Shown: piece by piece, positions 43,689 through 57,956 of the stretch | Layout of the letters: each line of letters opens with the position of its first letter | Numbering within the stretch: the stretch's first letter is position 1 | From: Geomonas anaerohicana | Lineage (GTDB): Bacteria; Desulfobacterota; Desulfuromonadia; Geobacterales; Geobacteraceae | NCBI RefSeq assembly: GCF_016458305.1 | Contig: NZ_JAEMHL010000001.1 | Span: 620,001-684,000, forward strand | Direction of reading: 5' to 3' | DNA length: 64,000 bases | Made by a program: the position numbers and the translations under genes | Notes under the pieces: generated by a model | The model's input: only the letters and a program-made list of their open reading frames with translations | The model's database searches: none | Told to the model about the DNA's origin: nothing

Positions 43689-44165
43689 GGTTCCTCCATT
43701 GCAAAGTAATACCCGGAGCGGGCAGGTCAACATTAAATGCCGGCAAACTTATATTTACACATGAAAATTGTCAATACCAAAGGTGCTGCCGTCCGCAGTC
43801 CAAAGCACTTGTCATTGATGCCGTTGTCCTCGCTGTACCTCCTGGCATAAGAGAGCCTATAGTTGAGATCATGATTGATTGCCCTCCTGCTGGACGATTG
43901 GAAATAGATTCTGCCATTTCTCTTAATTGTAGAACGTGAAGTTTGTTGTAACCTTGTTGTGATACCTTGGTATAACGGGGCGGGAATTACTGTCATGGTA
44001 ATTTAGCTGTGGGATGCCAGCTGGGGTGATACACATTGCAGGCAGGGAATTGCTTTTGCTTTGCCTTTATTGGTTCCTCCTTTGAGAGTGGATGGTAAGG
44101 CACACTCTGAATAAAGCCCACAGAAAAACGGCAAGCTTCACTAAAGGCCGTTGCCAAGGAGACGC
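43689..44165. other. Divergent promoter region between the protease and the kinase cluster
   Basis: 477 bases with no supported gene. Two short dyads stand out: ATACC-TT-GGTAT at 43962-43973 and AATTAC / GTAATT at 43985-44003. They are about 20 bases apart and could be operator half-sites. I found no clear sigma-70 or sigma-54 promoter. Confidence 0.45.
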
Positions 44166-46661
44166 ATGACGGCTCCCCCCTCTGTCCAAAAGCTGCCCCG
44201 CTGGACGAAACCGGTCTGTTTCGTCGCCCGTTCCCTTTTTACCCATCCCCGCGGTCTCCTCTCCCTTTGGCTTTTATTGACCCTCACATGTCTTGTTTCC
44301 GTGCCTGCCGACGCCTCCGACAGGACCGTGACGGTCGGGGTCTACGAAAACCCGCCCAAGATCTTCACCTCAGAAGCGGGCAAGCCAACCGGGATATTCA
44401 TCGACCTCATCGAGCACATAGCCGAGAAAGAAGGGTGGCGTCTGCGCTACGTGCCCGGCACCTGGAGCGAGGGGCTGCAACGCCTGCAGAGGGGGGAGAT
44501 CGACCTGATGCCGGACGTTGCCTACACGGCGGAGCGGGAAAAGATCTACACCTTCAACAAGATTCCCATCCTGTCGGGCTGGTCCCAGGTCTATGCGCGC
44601 AAGGGGAGCGGCATCCAGTCCATCCTGGATCTGAACGGCAAGCGGGTGGCTGGTCTGGAGAAGACCATCCAACTGGAAACGGTCGACCGCCTGGCCAAAA
44701 GTTTCGGCCTGAAAGTCACCCTGGTCCCGGTCTCCAATTACAAGGCCGAGTTCCAGATGATCGCAGCGGGGCAGGTGGATGCCGGGGTCACCAACCGTTA
44801 CTACGGGTTGATGTTCGCCAGGAAGTCCGGCCTCGAAGACACCCCGATCATGTTCGATCCCGCCCCGTACCTGTTTGCCGCGCAGAAGCCCACCTCCGAG
44901 GAGGCCCTGCAACTGCTCGATGCCATCGACCGGCACCTCGCCGAGATGAAGAACAATCCGCAGTCTGCCTACTACAGCATCCTGAAACGATGGACCTCGG
45001 AAGAGGTCGACTGGAAACTGCCGCTGTGGCTTCAGTTCCTGGGGCCCGTGCTGGCGATCGCCCTGCTGATGAGCGTGGCCGGAGCCGTGATCCTGAAGCA
45101 CCAGGTCAAGGCCCGCACCAGCGAACTGCGGCTGATCAACCAGGAGATGGAGCAGCGTATCGAGGAGCGGACCCGCTCGCTCCAGGAGGCGAACTCAAAA
45201 CAGCATGCGACGTTGGATGAGCTTGCCGTCGCCAAGGAGGGGGCCGAGGCAGCCAACCGCGCCAAGTCGCTGTTTCTCGCCAACATGAGCCACGAGATAC
45301 GCACGCCGCTCAACGCGGTGCTGGGCTTCAGCCAGATCGTGCTGCACGATCCGCAGTTGTCGCCGGAGAACCGCCATAATCTCGAGACGGTGAACCGCTC
45401 GGGGGAGCACCTGCTGGCCCTGATCAACGACGTCCTCGACATGGCCAAGATCGAGTCGGGGCGGGTGACCGTAGAGCAGGCGCCCTTCGACCTCGCCGGG
45501 CTGCTCCGGGAAGAGACGGAGCTGCTCACCCCCAAGGCGCTGGCCAAGGGGCTGCAGCTGGTACTCGAGGTCCAAACGGACCTGCACCCGTACGTCACGG
45601 GGGACGCGGGCAAGTTGCGCCAGATCGTCATCAACCTGCTCGGCAACGCCATAAAGTTCACCGAGCAGGGCGGAGTGTCGCTGCGTGCCCGGACCACCGA
45701 GCGGGACGGGGCGCTGTGGCTCGAGGCGGAGGTCCAGGACAGCGGCCCGGGGATCGACCCGGAGGATATCCAGAACGTTTTCGGGGCCTTCGAGCAGGCC
45801 GAGATGGGACGCAGGACCGAGGGGGGGACCGGGCTGGGGCTCGCCATCAGCCGCCAGTACGCCCGGCTCATGGGGGGGGAGCTCACCGTCACCAGCGAGC
45901 CGGGGCATGGGGCGTGTTTCCACCTGACCCTGCCGGTCACCGGGGCGGAGCGCCCGGCGGCACCGGTCCGGGGGGCGCTCCCGCGCATGGCGCACCTGAA
46001 GGCGGGGCAGCAGGCGTGGCGGGTGCTCGTGGTGGACGACCGGGATACCAACCGGGAGATCCTGGTGAAGATGCTGGCCCCGATCGGCTTCGAAACCATC
46101 GAGGCCAAGGACGGCGAGGGTGCCGTCGCGCTCTTCATGGCCCAGGCGCCGCACCTGGTCCTCATGGACGTCGTGATGCCCGTGATGGACGGCCGCGAGG
46201 CGACCAGGCGCATCCGCGCCCTCCCCGAGGGAAGGGAGGTCCCCATCATCGCCGTCTCTGCCAGCGTCTTCGAGGAGCAGTTGCGCGATGTGATGGAGGC
46301 CGGGGCGGACGAGTTCCTGCGCAAGCCGTTCCGGGAGGAAGAGCTGCTGGAGAAGATCGCCCGACTGCTCCCGGCGCAGTTCGTAGACGACGAGGTCGAG
46401 TCCCGGCCGCCGGCGCTGGAGGGCCCCTTTTCGGAGCGAAGCGAGGCGGAGGAACTGGGGGCAATGTCCTGCCAACTGCACGAATCGCTGATCGCCGCGG
46501 TCAGGGAGCTGGACCGGGGGCGGGTGGTGGCGCTGCTTGCGGAGCTGGCGGCTGTCGCGCCCGAGGCCGCCGGCCGCCTGCAGGCCCATGCCGATAGCTA
46601 CCGTTTCGACCTGATCGAGGAGGCGCTGCTGCGTTGCCCGGCGCAGGGGGGACAGGCATGA
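44166..46661 (+). CDS. Hybrid histidine kinase with periplasmic solute-binding sensor domain
   Basis: About 831 residues, similar in plan to BvgS/EvgS. An N-terminal hydrophobic segment leads to a family-3 solute-binding domain (about 53-280, [24 protein letters not shown]), so it likely senses an amino acid or similar small ligand. A transmembrane helix (about 285-308) and coiled coil follow. The kinase core has His376 ([15 protein letters not shown]), the ATP site ([20 protein letters not shown]) and a receiver domain with Asp668 ([12 protein letters not shown]). A ~60-residue C-terminal module ends [22 protein letters not shown] precedes the ATG. It overlaps the next gene by four bases. 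Confidence 0.94.
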   Translation: MTAPPSVQKLPRWTKPVCFVARSLFTHPRGLLSLWLLLTLTCLVSVPADASDRTVTVGVYENPPKIFTSEAGKPTGIFIDLIEHIAEKEGWRLRYVPGTWSEGLQRLQRGEIDLMPDVAYTAEREKIYTFNKIPILSGWSQVYARKGSGIQSILDLNGKRVAGLEKTIQLETVDRLAKSFGLKVTLVPVSNYKAEFQMIAAGQVDAGVTNRYYGLMFARKSGLEDTPIMFDPAPYLFAAQKPTSEEALQLLDAIDRHLAEMKNNPQSAYYSILKRWTSEEVDWKLPLWLQFLGPVLAIALLMSVAGAVILKHQVKARTSELRLINQEMEQRIEERTRSLQEANSKQHATLDELAVAKEGAEAANRAKSLFLANMSHEIRTPLNAVLGFSQIVLHDPQLSPENRHNLETVNRSGEHLLALINDVLDMAKIESGRVTVEQAPFDLAGLLREETELLTPKALAKGLQLVLEVQTDLHPYVTGDAGKLRQIVINLLGNAIKFTEQGGVSLRARTTERDGALWLEAEVQDSGPGIDPEDIQNVFGAFEQAEMGRRTEGGTGLGLAISRQYARLMGGELTVTSEPGHGACFHLTLPVTGAERPAAPVRGALPRMAHLKAGQQAWRVLVVDDRDTNREILVKMLAPIGFETIEAKDGEGAVALFMAQAPHLVLMDVVMPVMDGREATRRIRALPEGREVPIIAVSASVFEEQLRDVMEAGADEFLRKPFREEELLEKIARLLPAQFVDDEVESRPPALEGPFSERSEAEELGAMSCQLHESLIAAVRELDRGRVVALLAELAAVAPEAAGRLQAHADSYRFDLIEEALLRCPAQGGQA

Positions 46662-48874
46662 TGCGGCGCCTCACCCAATGGCGCGTTCCCCTCGTGGTGC
46701 TGACGGGTCTGCTGATCACCGTGGTGCTCTTCTTCCTGGTGCGCAGATCGGAACTGGCCTCCTTCGACTCACGCCTGGAGCGCGACGTGTCCAACTGTGC
46801 CGACACCTTCGGCAACAGGGTCGACGACACACGCATGGTGCTGATGGCGCTTCGCAATCATTTCGCATCGAGCAAGGAGGTGAGCAGGAGCGAGTTCACC
46901 ATCTTCACGGAACCCTTCCTCAGGGAACACGCCGAGATCAAGGCGCTCTCGTGGAACCCCGCCGTGCCGCTACGGCAAAGGGGGCGCTTCGAGGAGGAGG
47001 GACGCAGGGAGGCGGGCCCCGGTTTTGTGATCACCGAGCGCAGCGCTGGGGGGGGACGCGTCCCGGCGGCGGACCGGGGTTATTACTACCCCGTCTGGTA
47101 CATCGAGCCCATGGCGACCAACGGCAAGGCCATCGGTTTCGATGTCGGATCGGACCAGGTGCGGCTGGCCGCGCTGGAACGTGCCCGCGACACCGCAGCG
47201 GCGACGGCCACTGAGCGGATCAAGCTGGTGCAGGATCGGGCCTCGACCTACAGCGTGTTGGTCTTCCACCCGCTCTACGCCAGAGGGCTTCCCACCGAAA
47301 CGCCGGCGCAGCGCCGGATGGCCTTTCTGGGCGCCACCGTTGCCGTGCTCAACATCGAGCAGCTCCTGGTAGCTACCTTCGGAGCCGCGACCCCCTTCGG
47401 CCTGGACTTCGACCTCGTCGACCGTTCCGCCCCGTTCGGGCAGCAACTGCTGTACCGGTGGAGCAGCCGGAAGCAGGCGGGGGCGACCTGGTTCGCGCCG
47501 CTGCTCCCCCCCTCCCGGACCATGGTGCGCAACTTCGAGTTCTGCGGGCGCCAGTGGGGGATGAGGCTTTCACCCAGCAGGGAGTACCTGGAGCGCAACG
47601 CGCCCGTGGCGTACTGGCTGTTGCTGCCGGCGGGGGCGCTGCTCAGTGCCTTCCTGGGGCTCTACTTCCGGGCCATCAACGCGCAACGCGAGGAGCTGGA
47701 GCGGCTGGTCCTGGAAAGAACGGCGGAGCTGCAGTCCAGCGAGGCGACCTTGCGGGAGCTGAACGTCCATCTCGAGGAACGCGTCAAGGAGAGGACCCGG
47801 CAGCTGGAAGAGGCGATCGAGGCGCTGTCCCAGGCCAAGGAGCGGGCCGAGGTGGCGAACCGGGCCAAGAGCGTTTTCCTGGCCCACATGAGCCACGAGA
47901 TCCGCACCCCGCTGAACGCGATCCTCGGCTTCAGCGAGATCGCCCTGCACGACGCCACCCTCACCCTTGAGAAGCGGCACAACCTGGAAATCATCAATCG
48001 TTCCGGCGAACAGCTCCTGGCACTGATCAACGACGTGATCGAGGTCTCCAGGATCGAGGCGGGGAGCGCCACCCTGGAGCGTCACGTATTCCGGCCCCAC
48101 TCCCTCCTGGAAAAGGTCGTCGCCGGCTTCCTGCGCGAGGCGCGCGCCAAGAACCTGCAGCTGGTCCATGAGCCGGCCGGGGAGCTGCAGAGTGTCGCCG
48201 CCGGGGACGAGGCAAAGATCCGCCACGTCCTGCGCGACCTGGTCGGCAACGCGGTCAAGTTCACCCGCGAGGGAGGGGTGGTGGTGCGAAGCAGCACCGG
48301 CACGCGCAACGCAGGACAGTGGTTGGACGTGGAGGTCCAGGACAGCGGGTGCGGGATCCCTCCCGAGGACCTCGAGCGGATCTTCAACGCCTTCGAACAG
48401 GCGCAACTGGGCGAAGGCGACCTGGGGGGGACCGGCCTGGGGCTGACCCTCAGCCGGCAGTATGCCCGCCTGATGGGGGGGGACATCGCCGTGCAGAGCA
48501 CCCCGGGGCAGGGCTCCTGTTTCCATTTCAGCGTCCCGCTGACCCATGCCACTGCGCAGGAGGTGGCGGAGGCCCTGCGCAGCCGGCCTCATCGTGCCGG
48601 GAGCGAAGAGAAGCCGGAACCGGCAGAGCTGGACCAGGAGCTGGACCGGTTGTCGCCGGAGCAGTGCCGCACCCTCGCTGCCGCCGCCAGGGGGCTGGAC
48701 AAGAACCGCCTGTTGGAGCTGCTGCAGCCTTTGGCGCAAAGCGCGCCCGAGGTGGCCCGGCGGCTTAAGGGGCTCGCGGAGAGCTACCGTTTCGATTTGA
48801 TCGAGGAGCTGGTCGGACCGGAGGGGATGGGAGATCGCCAGAGGCCGTACGGGGGGCATCCCCCGAAGCGATAG
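46658..48874 (+). CDS. CHASE-domain sensor histidine kinase
   Basis: About 738 residues. Two transmembrane helices (about 7-26 and 313-338) enclose a periplasmic CHASE domain (about 60-215, with [13 protein letters not shown] and [12 protein letters not shown]). A coiled coil leads to HisKA His413 ([15 protein letters not shown]) and the ATPase domain ([10 protein letters not shown]). There is no receiver. The last ~60 residues (ending [11 protein letters not shown]) are homologous to the tail of the preceding kinase. The ATGA overlap with the upstream gene indicates translational coupling. Confidence 0.93.
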   Translation: MMRRLTQWRVPLVVLTGLLITVVLFFLVRRSELASFDSRLERDVSNCADTFGNRVDDTRMVLMALRNHFASSKEVSRSEFTIFTEPFLREHAEIKALSWNPAVPLRQRGRFEEEGRREAGPGFVITERSAGGGRVPAADRGYYYPVWYIEPMATNGKAIGFDVGSDQVRLAALERARDTAAATATERIKLVQDRASTYSVLVFHPLYARGLPTETPAQRRMAFLGATVAVLNIEQLLVATFGAATPFGLDFDLVDRSAPFGQQLLYRWSSRKQAGATWFAPLLPPSRTMVRNFEFCGRQWGMRLSPSREYLERNAPVAYWLLLPAGALLSAFLGLYFRAINAQREELERLVLERTAELQSSEATLRELNVHLEERVKERTRQLEEAIEALSQAKERAEVANRAKSVFLAHMSHEIRTPLNAILGFSEIALHDATLTLEKRHNLEIINRSGEQLLALINDVIEVSRIEAGSATLERHVFRPHSLLEKVVAGFLREARAKNLQLVHEPAGELQSVAAGDEAKIRHVLRDLVGNAVKFTREGGVVVRSSTGTRNAGQWLDVEVQDSGCGIPPEDLERIFNAFEQAQLGEGDLGGTGLGLTLSRQYARLMGGDIAVQSTPGQGSCFHFSVPLTHATAQEVAEALRSRPHRAGSEEKPEPAELDQELDRLSPEQCRTLAAAARGLDKNRLLELLQPLAQSAPEVARRLKGLAESYRFDLIEELVGPEGMGDRQRPYGGHPPKR

Positions 48875-48884
48875 GGAGCGCAAC

Positions 48885-50150
48885 ATGACGCAGAGCAGAG
48901 GGAACATCCTGGTGGTCGACGACACGCCGGCCAACCTGCAGCTTTTGGAGTCGATCCTGCAGGAGAGAGGCTACACGGTCCGGGCGGCCATCAACGGCCG
49001 ACTCGCCATCAAGGCCGCGCGGCTCCAGCCCCCCGACCTGGTCATGCTGGACATAAACATGCCGGAGATGAACGGTTTCGAGGTGTGCCGGGAGCTGAAG
49101 AACGACCCGCAGTCCGCGGCTATCCCCGTGATCTTCGTGTCGGCGGCGGTGGAAACAGCGGACAAGTTGCACGCCTTCGAGGAAGGGGGGGTGGACTACG
49201 TCACCAAGCCTTTCCAGCCGATGGAGGTGCTGGCCAGGGTGGAAACCCATCTCGAGCTGGCCCGGGTCCGCTCGGAACTCCAGCGGCAAAACCAGGCCCT
49301 GGCGCAGGCGCTGCAGACCCTGACCCGGGCGCAGACCCAACTGGTCCAGTCCGAGAAGATGGCGGCGCTGGGGCTTTTGACCGCCGGTGTCGCCCACGAA
49401 CTCAACAACCCCCTCAACTTCATCTCTGCCAGCGTCCAGGGGCTGCAAAAGACGGTGGCGCCGGTCGACCAGCTGATGCTGCTCTGCCAGGACCTGGCGG
49501 GGGGGGAGGCCGGCGCGGCGCTTAGGCGTCTCCAGGCCTGGATCGGCGCCAACCACCCCGAGGAGCTGCGCCAGGAGATGAACGAGCTGGTGAGTAACGC
49601 CTGTTACGGCGCCAACCGGGCCGCCGAGATCGTTGCCAGCCTGCGCATATTCTCCCGGCTGGACGAGGCGGACAGGAAAAATGTCAACCTGCATGAATGC
49701 CTCGACGCCGCCCTGCTGCTGTTGCACAACCGCTACAAGGACCACATCCGCATCGAGCGTCGCTACGGCGACCTCCCCCTGTGGCTGTGCCAGCCGGGAA
49801 GGCTGAACCAGGTGTTCATGAACCTCTTGGGCAACGCGGTGGACGCCATCAACGCCAAGCCCGCTCACGCTGCCGACGAGGAGATCCGGGTCAGCACCAG
49901 GCTGCAGGAGCGCGGTGGGCGCTCCTGTGCCGTCGTCGAGATCGCGGACACGGGGATCGGCATGAGCGACGAGGTCAAGCAGCATCTCTTCGAGCCGTTC
50001 TTCACCACCAAGGAGGTGGGGGGCGGGGTCGGCCTCGGACTCGCCATCTCGCACGGCATCGTGCGCGACCACGAAGGGAGCATTGAAGTGGAAAGCCGGG
50101 AGGGGCAGGGGAGCCTGTTCCGGGTGGTGCTGCCGCAGTTTGAAGTCTAG
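48885..50150 (+). CDS. Receiver-histidine kinase fusion, cytoplasmic
   Basis: 421 residues without membrane segments. An N-terminal receiver domain (Asp56 in VMLDINMPEMNG) is joined by a coiled coil to a kinase core with His171 (GVAHELNNPLNF) and ATPase motifs (DTGIGMSD, GVGLGLAIS). The absence of a periplasmic domain suggests that it receives phosphate or signals from the two upstream kinases. GGGAGCGCAAC precedes the ATG, ten bases after the previous stop. Confidence 0.93.
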   Translation: MTQSRGNILVVDDTPANLQLLESILQERGYTVRAAINGRLAIKAARLQPPDLVMLDINMPEMNGFEVCRELKNDPQSAAIPVIFVSAAVETADKLHAFEEGGVDYVTKPFQPMEVLARVETHLELARVRSELQRQNQALAQALQTLTRAQTQLVQSEKMAALGLLTAGVAHELNNPLNFISASVQGLQKTVAPVDQLMLLCQDLAGGEAGAALRRLQAWIGANHPEELRQEMNELVSNACYGANRAAEIVASLRIFSRLDEADRKNVNLHECLDAALLLLHNRYKDHIRIERRYGDLPLWLCQPGRLNQVFMNLLGNAVDAINAKPAHAADEEIRVSTRLQERGGRSCAVVEIADTGIGMSDEVKQHLFEPFFTTKEVGGGVGLGLAISHGIVRDHEGSIEVESREGQGSLFRVVLPQFEV

Positions 50151-50168
50151 GGGAAAAGGATCTCAACC

Positions 50169-52451
50169 ATGGATGAGCTGAAAGGCGTTGCCAAACCGAA
50201 ACTCCTTTACGTCGATGACGAGCGCCCCAACCTGGTGGCCTTGCGCGCGCTGTTGCGCGACACCTACGAGGTGCTGATAGCGGAAACCGCCGACGAGGCC
50301 TTCGCGATACTTAAGGAGCACGACATCCCCCTGATCGTCTCCGATCAGCGCATGCCGGGGATGACCGGCACGCAGTTCCTGGAAAAAGTGGCCGAGCTGT
50401 TCCCCGACAACGCCCGCATGATCCTGACCGGTTACGCCGACATCGACGCGGTGATCGAAGCCATCAACCGCAGCCAGATCTACTACTACTTCAAGAAACC
50501 GTGGAACGAGACGGAGATCCGCCTCACCCTGGCCAACGCGCTGGACTCGGTACAGACGCGCCGCAAGCTGATCGACAGCGAGCGTCGCTTCCGGAGCACC
50601 TTCGAGCAGGCGGGGCTGGGCATCGCCCACCTCCAACTGCACGGCGAGATACTGAGGGCGAACAGCCAGTTGCAGGATTTCCTGGGGAGATCGGAAGCGG
50701 AGTTGCTGGGGCAGTCGTTCCGGAACTGGTTCGCGGGGTTCGACCCCGAGGAACTGCTGCCGGCACCGGGCCGGGTCGTGGTACGGGAGTCGTCGGTTCC
50801 CACCCCGAGGGGCGCGCGCTGGAGCCGCCTCACCTCGTCGGTCTCCCTGGACGGCAAGGGGGTGCCCGATTACCTGATCGCACTGGTGGACGACCTGACC
50901 GAGCGCAGGCACACCGAGGAGCAGGTGCTCAAGCTTTCCCATGCCGTCGAACAGTGCCCGGTCTCCATCCGCATCACCGACCGCAACGGGGTGGTCGAAT
51001 TCGTCAATCCCAGGTTCACCGAGATGACCGGGTATTTGGCGGAGGATGTGGTAGGCAGGCCGGCGGACGTCTTCCTCACCTTGCAAGACGATACCGGCAG
51101 CGCCAAGGGGGAGTTGCAGGCCTGTCTCGCCGCCGGCGCCGCATGGGAGGGGGAACTGCTGAACCACCGGAAGGACGGTGCGTCCTTCTGGGCCAGGGTC
51201 TCGGTTTCGCCCATATGCAACAGGCAGGGGGAGGTGACCCACTACCTGATCCTGAAGGACGACATCACCGAGCGGCACAAGCTCGAGGAGCAGCTCAGGC
51301 AATCCCAGAAGATGGAGGCCATCGGGCAGCTCGCCGGCGGCGTCGCACATGATTTCAACAACATCCTGATGGTGATCATGGGGTACGGCTCCATGCTCAC
51401 CGCGGACGCCCTGCTGGCACCCCCGCAGAAGGAAAAGGTGGAGCATATCCTCGAGTCCGCGGACAAGGGGGCGCAACTGACCGCGAGCCTGCTGGCCTTC
51501 TCGCGCAAGCAGGTGATGAAGCTGGAAGTGGTCAACCTCAACGACGTCATTCAGCACGTGGAAAAATTCCTCACCCGGGTCATCGGCGAGGACGTCCAGC
51601 TCAGGTCGGTGCCCAGCGCCTCCCCGCTGCCCGTCAACGTCGACTGCGGTCAGATCGAGCAGGTGCTGATGAACCTGGCCACCAACGCGCGGGACGCCAT
51701 GCCCAAGGGAGGGGTGCTGACCATCGAGACCTTGCACCAGGCGTTCGAGGAGCCCTGCGTTATGCCCCATGATCTCGGGTCACCGGGCGTCTACGCGGTC
51801 ATCGCCGTCTCCGACACCGGCGTGGGCATGGACGAGAACACGAGGTCCAGGCTCTTCGAGCCCTTCTTCACCACTAAGGAGCAGGGGAAGGGGACCGGTC
51901 TCGGCATGTCCATCGTGTACGGCATCGTCAAGCAGCACAACGGCGTCATCAACGTCTACAGCGAGCCGGGCCAGGGCACCACCTTCCGGGTCTACCTGCC
52001 GCTCATGGAGGGGGGGGAGTCGGGCGAGAGAGAGCGGGGAAGCTTCGCACCTCCCCGCGCCGGTTCCGAGAGCATCCTGGTGGCCGAGGACGAGCCGGCC
52101 CTGCGCGAAATGCTGGAGAGCATCCTGGTCGAGTACGGCTACCGGGTGATCCTGGCAGGGGACGGCCAGGAGGCGGTGGAGAAGTTCCGCGCGGCAGGCA
52201 GGGTCGACCTGGTGCTTTTGGATATGATCATGCCCAGAATGAATGGCAAGGAAGCCTGCGACGCCATCAGGAAAACGGACCCGGAGGTCAAGGTGGCGTT
52301 CACCAGCGGCTACACCAAGGATTTCATCTACCAGCGCGACGCACTGGACGCGGGGACGGAGCTGATCATGAAGCCGGTGCAGCCGATGGAACTGTTGAGG
52401 CGGGTCCGGGACATCCTGGACCGGCAGCCGCCTCCGCGCAGCAACGGTTAG
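50169..52451 (+). CDS. Hybrid histidine kinase: receiver-PAS-PAS-kinase-receiver
   Basis: 760 residues, cytoplasmic. The receiver at 1-125 has Asp59 (IVSDQRMPGMTG) and RILTGYAD-like features of RpfG-type receivers. Two PAS domains follow (about 140-260 and 262-375), then His394 (GGVAHDFNNILMVI), an ATPase domain (TGLGMSIVYGIVKQ) and a second receiver with Asp685 (VLLDMIMPRMNG). It is fourth in the tightly spaced kinase series and the likely end of that transcript; the next gene starts 230 bases on. Confidence 0.93.
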   Translation: MDELKGVAKPKLLYVDDERPNLVALRALLRDTYEVLIAETADEAFAILKEHDIPLIVSDQRMPGMTGTQFLEKVAELFPDNARMILTGYADIDAVIEAINRSQIYYYFKKPWNETEIRLTLANALDSVQTRRKLIDSERRFRSTFEQAGLGIAHLQLHGEILRANSQLQDFLGRSEAELLGQSFRNWFAGFDPEELLPAPGRVVVRESSVPTPRGARWSRLTSSVSLDGKGVPDYLIALVDDLTERRHTEEQVLKLSHAVEQCPVSIRITDRNGVVEFVNPRFTEMTGYLAEDVVGRPADVFLTLQDDTGSAKGELQACLAAGAAWEGELLNHRKDGASFWARVSVSPICNRQGEVTHYLILKDDITERHKLEEQLRQSQKMEAIGQLAGGVAHDFNNILMVIMGYGSMLTADALLAPPQKEKVEHILESADKGAQLTASLLAFSRKQVMKLEVVNLNDVIQHVEKFLTRVIGEDVQLRSVPSASPLPVNVDCGQIEQVLMNLATNARDAMPKGGVLTIETLHQAFEEPCVMPHDLGSPGVYAVIAVSDTGVGMDENTRSRLFEPFFTTKEQGKGTGLGMSIVYGIVKQHNGVINVYSEPGQGTTFRVYLPLMEGGESGERERGSFAPPRAGSESILVAEDEPALREMLESILVEYGYRVILAGDGQEAVEKFRAAGRVDLVLLDMIMPRMNGKEACDAIRKTDPEVKVAFTSGYTKDFIYQRDALDAGTELIMKPVQPMELLRRVRDILDRQPPPRSNG

Positions 52452-52681
52452 GGGTGCGGAAGCCAGTCCACGTCACGGCGGGCTGCTCCGGCACTAGAGA
52501 ACGCCCAGTGGCCGCAGGTCTGCCGGCAGACTGCATACGGTTTCGAAGCAAGCAGAAGGCATGGAACGACGTCTGATGGCAGGGGCTTTGCGGACAGCAT
52601 TGCCATATCGATGAATTGCAGCAAAATACTGAACTAGCGGGTGGTTTAATGATCGACAACTGACAGCGGTATTTTGAGCGT

Positions 52682-54871
52682 ATGGATATGGTAGCTACAA
52701 ATACAGAGCCTGATACAGCCCTGGCCAAGTCAGTCAATGTTCTCAAACGGCACCTGTTTTCCGGTGTGCTGGTGCTGAACCTTGTCGTGGCGGCAATGAT
52801 CACCTTCACCGTGCTGCAAAGCAGGGAAGCGTATCGTAGCAGGAGCGAGATAACGACCCAGAACCTCGCGAAGGTGATCGACGCCAACATCTCCGGCATC
52901 CTTGCCAAGATAGACGTCGCCCTGCTCGCGGTCTGCGACGAATATGAGCGCCAGCTTGGAGCGGGGGCGGTCGCGTCAAAGGATCTGAATCACTTCATCG
53001 TGCGCCAGCACAAGAGGCTCCCGGAGCTGGTAGCTCTCAGGGCCACCGATCCTGCCGGTATGGCCATCTACGGCCCCGAAGTCACACCCGCCACCACCAA
53101 GAGCCTCGCCCACCGGGACTATTTCAGTGCCCAGCGCGACAATCAGCACCTCGGCTTGGTAATCTCGAAACCCCTGGTAGGAGGTATCTCCGGGAAATGG
53201 ATGGTTGTGCTGTCCAGGCGAGTCAACTTCCCCGATGGCTCGTTCGCCGGTCTGGTCTATGCCGGGATCACGCTCGACTACCTCTCGCAAAGCTTCTCCA
53301 CGGTTGACGTAGGCAAACAGGGCCTGTTGTCGCTGGTGGCGGCGGACCGGACCCTCTTGGCGCGTTACCCGAAACTGAGCCGGCCGTCGGGTGCGCCGGA
53401 AATAAAAATCAACTCGCCGCAGTTCGATGCCTTGCTGGCTTCCGGGCGAGCATCCGGTACCTACCTGGCCAAAAGCAGCATCGACGGGCGCGATCGCATC
53501 TACTCGTACAGGAAGATCTCGCTGTCGCAGCCGCTCTACGTCTTCGTGGCCCTGGCGACCTCCGACTACCTTGCCAACTGGTACAAGGAGGTCTACCACG
53601 GCGTCTTTTTCATGCTCATCTTCCTTACCATCACCATCGCCCTCGCCATGATCTTCAGCAGACAGTGGGACCGAAGCCGGAAGGCGGAGCAGGCGTTGAA
53701 GGCACTGGAAGACGAGCGGCTCAAGATGGAGAAGCTGGAATCGCTGGGGGTGCTGGCCGGCGGCATAGCCCATGATTTCAACAACATCCTGACCGGCATC
53801 CTCGGCAACATCTCCTTTGCGAAACTGCAGTTAGAGCCGGAGCACGGCTCCCAACCGCTGCTGGAGGGGGCGGAGAAGGCCGCGCTGCGCGCCGCGGACC
53901 TGGCCAAGCAACTACTCACCTTTGCCCGCGGGGGAGCGCCGGTCAGGGAGGTGACTTCGGTGGCGCTCCTGGTCGACGAGGCCCTGTTGCTCACCCTGAG
54001 CGGTTCCAACGTCAAGGGGGTCGTCGACATCCCCGGGACCCTGAGCGCGGTCCAGGCCGACGTGGGACAGATGAGCCAGGCTTTTCGCAACATCATCATC
54101 AACGCGGTGCAAGCCATGCCTGACGGCGGGGTGCTCAACATCACGGCGCGCGAGCTTGTTCTCGAGCCGGGCAACCCCGCGAAGCTCCCCCCCGGTCCTT
54201 ACGTGCGCATAGCGTTCACCGATCACGGGGAGGGCATCCCCGAATCTGCCCTCAAAAAGGTATTCGACCCCTACTTCAGCACCAAGCCGAAGGGGAGGGG
54301 ACTGGGGCTGGCCTCGGCATACTCCATCGTGAACCGGCACGGCGGCAGCCTCAGTGTCGATTCCCGTGTCGGCGAGGGGAGCACCTTCACCATCGACCTG
54401 CCGTCTCTGGAGAGGAGATTTCAGCCGCGGGAGCCTGAGACGACGCTGCCCCGAGGCGAGGCGACCGCCCAGCTTTCGATACTGGTGATGGATGATGAGG
54501 AAGTGATACGCCACCTGGCGGAGGGGATGCTGCTACATCTGGGGCACCAGGTCCGCACCTGCCCGGACGGGGCGGAAGCGGTGAGGCTTTACCAGGAGGC
54601 GCTGCGGGATGGGACGCCGTTCAGCCTGGTGTTGGCCGATCTTACCATCCCGGGGGGGATGGGGGGACGGGAGGCGGCCCAGCAGATCCTGGCGGCGGAT
54701 CCCGGGGCACGCCTCGTGGTGATGAGCGGTTATTCCAACGACCCGGTCATGGCTAACTTCCGTGAGTACGGCTTCGTCAAGGCCCTGCACAAGCCGTTCG
54801 GGATCGAGGCGCTGGCCGCGCTGCTTCAGTCGTTGGACGGGGTGACGACCACCGGACAGGGGAAAGCCTGA
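52682..54871 (+). CDS. Hybrid histidine kinase with Cache-type periplasmic sensor
   Basis: 729 residues. Two transmembrane helices (about 25-45 and 300-325) flank a double-Cache-like domain (HRDYFSAQRDNQHLGLVISKPLVG is typical). The kinase core has His364 (GGIAHDFNNILTGILG) and GRGLGLASAYSIVNRHGG. A C-terminal receiver follows with Asp653 (VLADLTIPGGMG). The ribosome site is weak. The 230 bases before it hold no gene. Confidence 0.92.
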   Translation: MDMVATNTEPDTALAKSVNVLKRHLFSGVLVLNLVVAAMITFTVLQSREAYRSRSEITTQNLAKVIDANISGILAKIDVALLAVCDEYERQLGAGAVASKDLNHFIVRQHKRLPELVALRATDPAGMAIYGPEVTPATTKSLAHRDYFSAQRDNQHLGLVISKPLVGGISGKWMVVLSRRVNFPDGSFAGLVYAGITLDYLSQSFSTVDVGKQGLLSLVAADRTLLARYPKLSRPSGAPEIKINSPQFDALLASGRASGTYLAKSSIDGRDRIYSYRKISLSQPLYVFVALATSDYLANWYKEVYHGVFFMLIFLTITIALAMIFSRQWDRSRKAEQALKALEDERLKMEKLESLGVLAGGIAHDFNNILTGILGNISFAKLQLEPEHGSQPLLEGAEKAALRAADLAKQLLTFARGGAPVREVTSVALLVDEALLLTLSGSNVKGVVDIPGTLSAVQADVGQMSQAFRNIIINAVQAMPDGGVLNITARELVLEPGNPAKLPPGPYVRIAFTDHGEGIPESALKKVFDPYFSTKPKGRGLGLASAYSIVNRHGGSLSVDSRVGEGSTFTIDLPSLERRFQPREPETTLPRGEATAQLSILVMDDEEVIRHLAEGMLLHLGHQVRTCPDGAEAVRLYQEALRDGTPFSLVLADLTIPGGMGGREAAQQILAADPGARLVVMSGYSNDPVMANFREYGFVKALHKPFGIEALAALLQSLDGVTTTGQGKA

Positions 54872-54911
54872 CCATTGCGGCTGGGAATCCCTCCTGGGGG
54901 GCGAGGCACCG

Positions 54912-57815
<2,904 letters not shown>

Positions 57816-57956
57816 GCTGCTACGGCTCTTATCGGCCAGTTGTGCCGAAAATTGAGGGCGTCGCGAAAGACACAGGCGGTGGGGCCGATCATTGAAAAAG
57901 CGGTGGTGCTCGCTACACTATGTGAGTTGTTTTTAATCTAAGAGTGGGGGCTCGCC

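Noticed and set aside
43733-43996. Minus-strand open frame of 87 codons upstream of the protease
   Set aside because: No ribosome site or family features; it lies in the divergent promoter region.
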